Assembly: GCF_000421845.1 (NCBI RefSeq)
Contig: NZ_ATXU01000011.1
Location: forward strand, 1 to 64,000
DNA length: 64,000 nt
Source of the DNA: Leucobacter chironomi DSM 19883
Lineage (GTDB): Bacteria; Actinomycetota; Actinomycetes; Actinomycetales; Microbacteriaceae
Direction of reading: 5' to 3'
How positions within the stretch are numbered: position 1 is the stretch's first letter; each line of letters starts with the position of its first letter. The notes under the pieces were generated by a model that was not told the DNA's origin, made no database searches, and saw only the letters and a list, made by a program, of their open reading frames with translations. Position numbers and translations under genes: made by a program. Of this stretch, positions 58,983 through 64,000 are shown one piece after another.

Positions 58983-59172
58983 TCGCGAGCAGGGAGGATG
59001 TCTCAGCTCTTGGTGAGCCGAGCTGCGCGTGCTCGGCTCTCGAGCTCTGTTCTGATCGGGGGTGAGCGGCTCACGGGACACCAGAGAGGTTTCTTCTCCC
59101 GACTCTGAACCATCGGCCTCGACATAGCGCCGCGCGTCAGCCCCGGTGTCGCGGCAAGAGCTCGGGGGCTGG

Positions 59173-60039
59173 TCAGGCGAGACCGGTCTCGACCTCGCCG
59201 AGGGAGTACTGGGAGATCCTGCGATCCCCGAGCGGACGGTTGAACGGATCGTTGCGCCGCTGCTCCCGCGAGCCGACGGGATCGATGCTCGCGGTGATGA
59301 CCTCTTCCGCATCGCCGGCCGTTGCGAGGAGCCACCCCGTGTGATCGGCGATCGCGCTCCGGCCGATGAATTCCTGCCCGCGCTCCACTCCGAACCGGCT
59401 CGAAGCGGCGACGTACATCTGATTGCTGTGCGCCCCTGCGGTGACCATGACGTGGGCGAGCGGCGGCATGTCGGCGGGCTGGTGGGGGTTCGGAACCCAG
59501 TCGCTCGGCGCGAGCGCGAGGTCGGCGCCCTGCACCGCGAGACTCCGGAAGCTCTCGGGAATCCAGGCGTCGTAGCAGATGAGCATACCGACGCGACCGA
59601 AGGGCGTCTCCACAACCGGATAGCCGAGATCGCCGGAATCGAAGGCGAGGTTCTCGGTGTTCCAGAGGTGCACCTTCCGGTACAGGCTCTTCACCCCGTC
59701 CGGGGCGATGAGTACCGAGCTGTTGTAGAGGGCGCCGTCTGCGGTGGATTCCCCGAACCCACCGCAGACCCAGATGCCGAGTTCGGCCGACAGCTTCTGC
59801 CACGCCGTGATCGTCGGGCCGCCGACGAGCGGCTGCGCCGCCCGCTCCGACTCGCCTCTGTCAGCGAAGGCCCAGCCTCCGCTTGCGCACTCGGGGAGCA
59901 CGACCAGCTCGGCACCGCGAGCAGCCGCCTCGCGAATGCCCCGCTCGGTGCGATCGATGTTGCCCTCGATGTCTCCGAGCTCGGGATCCATCTGCGCGCA
60001 CGCGACAGTGATCCCGGTCGACGCTCGACGCTGACTCAT
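59173..60039 (-). CDS. Nitrilase-superfamily amidohydrolase
   Basis: This 288-aa enzyme cuts C-N bonds in amides, carbamoyl groups or nitriles. The catalytic triad can be seen: Glu in Leu-Pro-Glu-Cys-Ala-Ser-Gly-Gly (near residue 50), Lys in Tyr-Arg-Lys-Val-His-Leu-Trp (near 121), and Cys in Leu-Ile-Cys-Tyr-Asp-Ala-Trp-Ile-Pro-Glu (near 155). It lies 60 bp after the binding-protein gene of an ABC importer on the same strand, so it probably acts on the compound brought in. The gap 58983-59172 after it holds no gene. Confidence 0.88.
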   Translation of the reverse strand: MSQRRASTGITVACAQMDPELGDIEGNIDRTERGIREAAARGAELVVLPECASGGWAFADRGESERAAQPLVGGPTITAWQKLSAELGIWVCGGFGESTADGALYNSSVLIAPDGVKSLYRKVHLWNTENLAFDSGDLGYPVVETPFGRVGMLICYDAWIPESFRSLAVQGADLALAPSDWVPNPHQPADMPPLAHVMVTAGAHSNQMYVAASSRFGVERGQEFIGRSAIADHTGWLLATAGDAEEVITASIDPVGSREQRRNDPFNRPLGDRRISQYSLGEVETGLA

Positions 60040-60099
60040 GGGTCGTCCTCCCTTCCGAGTCCGGCAGCCGATGGGCTGCCGGACTCGGATTGATTACTG

Positions 60100-61257
60100 C
60101 TACTTGCCACCCTCGGTGAGGGTGACCTTGATCGGCTTGAACCCTGCCCCGATGACGTCGACGTCGGTGTCGGCGAGCAACTTGAGCGCGGCATCATGGG
60201 CTGAGCTGTCGACCACGTCGCTCTCGCTCGCCGGGTTCTTCAACGTGCCGCCGTCGATCGCGATCTCCACGGTGCGCTCGAAGTCCTCGGGGTTCACGGT
60301 GCCGATCGGCGTACCGTTGTCGGTCCAGATCAGCTTGTTCACCTCGTTCATCATCCAGAGCTGGTGCGTCGCACCCAGCGCACTGCCCCGCTGGAGCACG
60401 ATGTCGACGCACTCCTGCGCGTTGTCGCGGCAGAAGGCCCAACCCTCGTAGCTCGCAGCCAGGAACCGGGCCGCGATGTCCTGATTCGCCTCGTCCTCGA
60501 GCCAGGCGCCCTGGGCGTACACTCCGTCGGCGAGGGTGTTGTAGCCGAGCTCCTGCAGGTTGAACATGGTGAAGTCGTCCTCGGTGTAGAGCTCACCGGT
60601 CTCGGGATTCACCGTCTCGAGCAGCTGCGCGTACTCGTTGATGGTCAGGGCCTGCACCGAATCCGCTTCACGGTTCAGAAGCAGGGACATGTCGAACGGC
60701 TGCTGCACCACATTGACGTCGGTGTCCATGTTGATGCCCGACCCCGCGAGCGCGGCGCGGAGGGTGAGGTCGTTTCCGCCGCCCCAGGCGCCGAGGGTCG
60801 TGCCCTTGAGATCGGCGAGCTCGGTGAACCCGGAATCCGCCCAGGCGACCTGCAGGTAGCTGTTGTTCTGGTAGATCTGGCTGATGAGCTTGATGTCCGC
60901 GCCCTCCTCGCGCGACGCCAGGCTGCGCGGCAGCAGGCTGACACCGAACTCGGCGTTGCCCGAGGCGACCACCTGGTTCGGGACGACGTTCGTGCCGCCC
61001 TCCTGGATGGTGACTTCGAGGCACTGATCCGCGTAGTAGCCCTTGTCATCGGCGGCGAAGTAGCCGGCGAACTGAGCCTGGGTCAGCCACTGCAGCACGA
61101 CCGTGACCTTGTCCACGCTCTCGCAGTTCTCGTTGGCGGGCTTGGACTGCCCGCCCGAGCCCGTATCCGACATCCCGCTGCAACCAGCGAGTCCGATGGC
61201 GAGCGCGGCGACCGCGCCCATGGTGGTGAGCGTTCTGAGCCCATTCGTGAACTTCAT
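60100..61257 (-). CDS. NMT1/THI5-type ABC transporter substrate-binding lipoprotein
   Basis: This 385-aa protein has a lipobox Leu-Ala-Gly-Cys (Cys 26) and the family start Val-Val-Leu-Gln-Trp-Leu-Thr-Gln-Ala-Gln-Phe-Ala-Gly-Tyr-Phe-Ala-Ala-Asp-Asp-Lys. Four further Cys residues lie in the mature protein (about 45, 79, 275, 282) and may form disulfides. The ligand could be a pyrimidine, amide, nitrile or sulfonate. It is encoded after the permease genes, between them and the amidohydrolase. Confidence 0.9.
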   Translation of the reverse strand: MKFTNGLRTLTTMGAVAALAIGLAGCSGMSDTGSGGQSKPANENCESVDKVTVVLQWLTQAQFAGYFAADDKGYYADQCLEVTIQEGGTNVVPNQVVASGNAEFGVSLLPRSLASREEGADIKLISQIYQNNSYLQVAWADSGFTELADLKGTTLGAWGGGNDLTLRAALAGSGINMDTDVNVVQQPFDMSLLLNREADSVQALTINEYAQLLETVNPETGELYTEDDFTMFNLQELGYNTLADGVYAQGAWLEDEANQDIAARFLAASYEGWAFCRDNAQECVDIVLQRGSALGATHQLWMMNEVNKLIWTDNGTPIGTVNPEDFERTVEIAIDGGTLKNPASESDVVDSSAHDAALKLLADTDVDVIGAGFKPIKVTLTEGGK

Positions 61258-61304
61258 AAGAGAGTCCTTTCACAGAGGGAACTGCATTGAGTGTGTGTGT
61301 CGAA

Positions 61305-62123
61305 TCATTGGGAGGATTTCCAGGGGATGATGAGGCGCTCGAGGAGCAGCACTCCGAGATAGACGAGGATGCCGAGCGCACTCGCGGCGAAGACCGCCGC
61401 CCACGTCAGCGCGAACTGGGAGATGGCGGCGGAGTTCGCGATCATCACACCGAGGGCGTTCGCGGTGCCGCCGAAGTACTCAGCCACGATGATGCCGATG
61501 ACCGCGAGCGACGCACCGACCTTCAGCCCGTCCACGAGCGAGGGAAGGGCGCCGGGGATCCGCACGAAGAGCAGGGTCTGCCAGCGGCTCGCTCCGAGCG
61601 ACTGCATGAGCTCCGCGTGCAGCGGATTCACCGAGAGCAGACCGCTCGTCGTGTTCACCATGACGGGGAAGAAGACCATGATCGCGGCGATCGCGATCTT
61701 CGAGAAGAGGTTGGTCGCACCGAACCAGGCGTTGAAGATCGGGGCGAGAGCCACGATCGGAGCACAGCTGATCACCGACACGATCACGAGCACGACCTTG
61801 GAGGATCGCTCGAAGATGCTCACGATGAACGCGGTGATCACCGCGAGCACCGAGCCGAGCAGAATGCCGCCGACCACCGCGATGGCGGTTACCCGGGACG
61901 CGGAGATGATGATGCCGAAATCGCTCACGAACCGCGCGAAGATCACGCTCGGCGCAGGAAGGATGAACTGCGGGATCTCGGCCAGTCGAACGATCAGCTC
62001 CCACCCGAGCAGCACGATGACTCCGACGACGAGGGGCGGTGCGATGGTGGAGACGAACTTTCCCGGACGCGCGCGTCCACGCGAGGTCGGCCTGAGGCCG
62101 ATGACTTGAGTTGCGGTGCTCAT
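61305..62123 (-). CDS. ABC transporter permease (SsuC/ThiX type), second
   Basis: This is a 272-aa membrane protein with six helices. The ATPase-contact loop is Glu-Leu-Met-Gln-Ser-Leu-Gly-Ala-Ser-Arg-Trp-Gln near residue 170, and Leu-Lys-Val-Gly-Ala-Ser-Leu-Ala-Val-Ile-Gly-Ile-Ile-Val-Ala-Glu-Tyr follows, as is usual. Its ATG overlaps the stop of the ATPase gene (TGATG). It forms a heterodimer with the permease encoded at 62904-63842. Confidence 0.9.
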   Translation of the reverse strand: MSTATQVIGLRPTSRGRARPGKFVSTIAPPLVVGVIVLLGWELIVRLAEIPQFILPAPSVIFARFVSDFGIIISASRVTAIAVVGGILLGSVLAVITAFIVSIFERSSKVVLVIVSVISCAPIVALAPIFNAWFGATNLFSKIAIAAIMVFFPVMVNTTSGLLSVNPLHAELMQSLGASRWQTLLFVRIPGALPSLVDGLKVGASLAVIGIIVAEYFGGTANALGVMIANSAAISQFALTWAAVFAASALGILVYLGVLLLERLIIPWKSSQ

Positions 62124-62911
62124 CACACACCCGTAACCGTCGGCTCGAGCACTGCGTGGAGCGCCTCGCGCACCTGGGTTTCGACCTCGTAGAACCTCTC
62201 GGTCGAACGGGTATCGTCGGTGCGAGGGAAGGGGAGATCGATCGGAATCCGCGTCGCGATGCGGCCGGGTCGGGGCGACATCACGACCACCTCGGTGGAG
62301 AGGAACGTCGCTTCCGACACACTGTGGGTGACGAAGACGATGGTGGTGCTGGTCTCCCGCCAGATGCGGAGCAGCTCTCGCTGCATGTGCTCGCGGTTCA
62401 TCTCGTCGAGGGCGCCGAGGGGCTCGTCCATGAGCAGGATCTTCGGCTCGAACGAGAGCGCGCGCGCAATGGCGGCCCGCTGCTGCATGCCGCCCGAGAG
62501 CTGCCTCGGCCGGTGCTCTTCGAAGCCGTCGAGACGCACGAGCTTGAGCAGATCCTTCGCCCGCGCCGCGCGCTCGGCCTTCCCCACTCCCGCCACCTGC
62601 ATCGGCAGTTCGACGTTCTTCTGAATCGTGCGCCAATCCATGAGACCCGGCTGCTGGAATACCATGCCGTAATCGCGATCCTTTCGGCTCCTCCTGGCTT
62701 CCTTGCCGAGAACCTGCACCGATCCCTCGTCACCGTCGAGGAGGTCGCCGATCACGCGCAGCAGCGTGCTCTTGCCGCACCCCGAGGGTCCGAGCAGTGA
62801 GACGAAGGCGCCCTGCTCGATGTCGAGACTGACGTCCGAAAGCGCGGGGATCGTTTTTCCCGATACGTGGAACGTCTTGCTGACGTTCTGGATGGAGATT
62901 GCGCTAGCCAT
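62123..62911 (-). CDS. ABC transporter ATP-binding protein (SsuB/ThiZ type)
   Basis: This 262-aa ATPase has Walker A GPSGCGKS, signature LSGGMQQR and Walker B LLMDEPLGALDEMNR. The Asp-Trp-Arg-Thr-Ile Q-loop region is that of the nitrate/sulfonate/pyrimidine class. Its start overlaps the end of the upstream permease gene by 8 nt. Confidence 0.93.
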   Translation of the reverse strand: MASAISIQNVSKTFHVSGKTIPALSDVSLDIEQGAFVSLLGPSGCGKSTLLRVIGDLLDGDEGSVQVLGKEARRSRKDRDYGMVFQQPGLMDWRTIQKNVELPMQVAGVGKAERAARAKDLLKLVRLDGFEEHRPRQLSGGMQQRAAIARALSFEPKILLMDEPLGALDEMNREHMQRELLRIWRETSTTIVFVTHSVSEATFLSTEVVVMSPRPGRIATRIPIDLPFPRTDDTRSTERFYEVETQVREALHAVLEPTVTGV

Positions 62912-63842
62912 TCGTGTTCCTCTTCCTCAATACAATGAACTCGATCAATGCGACGATCTGCACGAAGAGAATGCCTCCGAGCGATGCGACGAGAACCGCA
63001 GCGAAGAGATTCTCGGGTGCGTTGGTGAAGTAATAGGCGGCCGTGAGGATCGCCCGGCCGATGCCGAGGCCCGTTCCCGCAGAGAGCTCGCCGACGATCG
63101 CGCCGACGACCGAGGAGATCGCCGCGAGCCTCAGGCCGATGAACAGATACGGTAGTGCCGATGGGAATCGGAGCCACCAGAGCACCTGGGTCCGCGACGC
63201 GGAGACCGATCGCATGAGCTCCACCTGCACCGGATCGGGACTGTTCAGTCCGGTGATCATGTTGATGACGATCGGGAAGAAGGAGAGATAGGCCGCGATG
63301 ACGGAGACCGCCACCCAGCTCGGGAGACCCGCGGACCCCATCCAGACGACGATGATCGGAGCGAGGGCGACCAGGGGGATCGTCTGGGAGATCACCAGCC
63401 AGGGCAGGACGCCCCGCTCGATGATCTTCACCTCTCGCAGCACCACGGCGAGCAGGCATCCGATGACCGTGGCGATGAGGACGCCGATAGCGGACTCGCG
63501 GAGCGTCACGGAGAGCTCGGTGAGAAGATAGCTCAGCAGCGTGGCGCTGCCGGCGCCGGACACGGGCGCGAAGAGCGCTCCGATGATCGTGGAGATGTGC
63601 GGCATTGCCGCATCACTCGAAGAGATCGGAAGCGGGATACCGGTGAACGGAATCCGATCTCCGGTCAGCTGCCCGAGGGCCTTGTAGCCCTCCCAGAGCA
63701 GTGAGAAGCCGATGAGCACACCGAGTGTGATCAAAACGAAACGGTAGATCGGTCTCAATGCTCTCCGCAGCCCGGCAGCGGAGCTGCGGGGTTTTCCCTG
63801 CTCAAGCGACACAGACATCGTCTGCGTAACTGATTGCGTCAT
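62904..63842 (-). CDS. ABC transporter permease (SsuC/ThiX type), first
   Basis: This is a 312-aa membrane protein with a polar N-terminal 30 residues and six to seven helices. Its contact loop is Glu-Leu-Met-Arg-Ser-Val-Ser-Ala-Ser-Arg-Thr-Gln near 215. A long outer segment (about residues 55-85) is unusual for the family. It is the first gene of the operon, which runs permease, ATPase, permease, binding protein, amidohydrolase. Confidence 0.9.
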   Translation of the reverse strand: MTQSVTQTMSVSLEQGKPRSSAAGLRRALRPIYRFVLITLGVLIGFSLLWEGYKALGQLTGDRIPFTGIPLPISSSDAAMPHISTIIGALFAPVSGAGSATLLSYLLTELSVTLRESAIGVLIATVIGCLLAVVLREVKIIERGVLPWLVISQTIPLVALAPIIVVWMGSAGLPSWVAVSVIAAYLSFFPIVINMITGLNSPDPVQVELMRSVSASRTQVLWWLRFPSALPYLFIGLRLAAISSVVGAIVGELSAGTGLGIGRAILTAAYYFTNAPENLFAAVLVASLGGILFVQIVALIEFIVLRKRNTNG

Positions 63843-63858
63843 TACAACTCCCGTAGTT

Positions 63859-63871
63859 GAACCGTTGGTTC
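63859..63871 (-). promoter_or_regulatory. Palindromic candidate operator before the ABC operon
   Basis: GAACC-GTT-GGTTC is a perfect palindrome 16 bp upstream of the first permease start, with a further CGGTTCA half-site near 63966. The stretch 63890-63950 is AT-rich compared with the rest of the window, as expected for a promoter. The repeated GGTTC half-site fits a GntR-like or similar dimeric regulator. Confidence 0.5.
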
Positions 63872-63973
63872 TGTTTACAATAGCGCCTTTGTCGGCGCAA
63901 CGGAATATCTTTTATTCATTAGTAACAAGACCGAAACACGGCGCCACCCAAGAGAACAGAACTATCGGTTCAC

Positions 63974-64000
63974 TTAGGATCGGCTGCTGAGTTCGAGGTG
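63974..64000 (-). CDS. Possible 3' end of a further gene (partial)
   Basis: Read on the minus strand, the last 27 bases give His-Leu-Glu-Leu-Ser-Ser-Arg-Ser and TAA. This could be the end of a regulator gene upstream of the ABC operon, but eight codons are too few to be sure. Confidence 0.2.
   Translation of the reverse strand, partial: HLELSSRS

Noticed and set aside
1-64000. CRISPR arrays, insertion sequences, rRNA genes or an origin
   Set aside because: No regularly spaced repeats, transposase genes, rRNA sequence or DnaA-box clusters were found on reading the window.

Overview
The window looks like a chromosomal segment of a high-GC, mycothiol-producing actinobacterium, most likely Microbacteriaceae and plausibly Leucobacter-like. 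The reasons are the very high GC content, a mycothiol synthase gene, an actinobacterial GlnR-type orphan regulator, a DUF3073 protein, Streptomyces-style 11-bp PHO-box repeats in front of pstS, and many genes that appear to be transcribed without a leader. This placement is inferred from the sequence, not from a database search.

Layout. 1-800: the start of a secreted-protein gene cut by the window edge, then a tRNA cluster (Glu, Asp, Phe) with hairpin terminators. 0.9-9.3 kb: two aminopeptidases (M18, M17), a FtsX-type ABC export pair, a luciferase-like oxidoreductase, a YjaB-like acetyltransferase and a TetR regulator; the gaps hold palindromic repeats. 9.3-17.7 kb: an SRPBCC protein, an ABC-F protein behind a long leader, a VIT1-like metal transporter, an alkyltransferase-like protein coupled to a LysR-effector-domain protein, a zinc metallopeptidase and an acyl-CoA oxidase. 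17.9-25.7 kb: a DEAD-box helicase, a giant RND transporter with an acidic C-terminal extension, a DUF445 protein and a small exported protein. 25.8-28.5 kb: DUF3073, gpmA, ygfZ and two small membrane proteins.

28.6-39.1 kb is the best understood block and holds phosphate and nitrogen metabolism: glnR, mshD, ppk1 and a mutT1-like gene run as one chain of overlapping or abutting genes. They face a CapA-like lipoprotein, followed by pstS-pstC-pstA-pstB behind a candidate PHO box. 39.1-41.3 kb: a YefM/RelE toxin-antitoxin pair with a visible operator, tRNA-Lys, and a broken LAXTG-type surface-protein gene. 41.4-46.7 kb: an unrecognised gene with a hairpin leader, an SDR, a NYN-domain protein, a DUF2975/XRE pair with a palindromic operator, and a lipase maturation factor family protein. 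46.8-50.4 kb: an NMT1/THI5-type ABC importer whose fused permease carries a frameshift at a 5-bp tandem duplication.

50.4-56.6 kb: a glycosyltransferase, an SRPBCC gene overlapped from the opposite strand by an unrecognised gene, a DUF4177/DUF2165 pair, and then the most unusual unit of the window. That unit is a 13-codon leader ORF coupled to an LSVTG-anchored surface protein, coupled in turn to an ECF-type sigma factor that carries its own zinc-finger, membrane segment and outside tail. 56.7-59.0 kb is a scarred region: a DUF1801-type gene cut and joined to a backwards gene fragment, a DJ-1/PfpI gene and a frameshifted AraC-type regulator. 59.1-64.0 kb: a nitrilase-superfamily amidohydrolase co-directional with a second NMT1/THI5-type ABC importer (permease-ATPase-permease-binding protein), preceded by a palindromic candidate operator.

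Four separate frameshifts occur in the window, two of them in homopolymers, so part of the apparent gene decay may be sequencing error.
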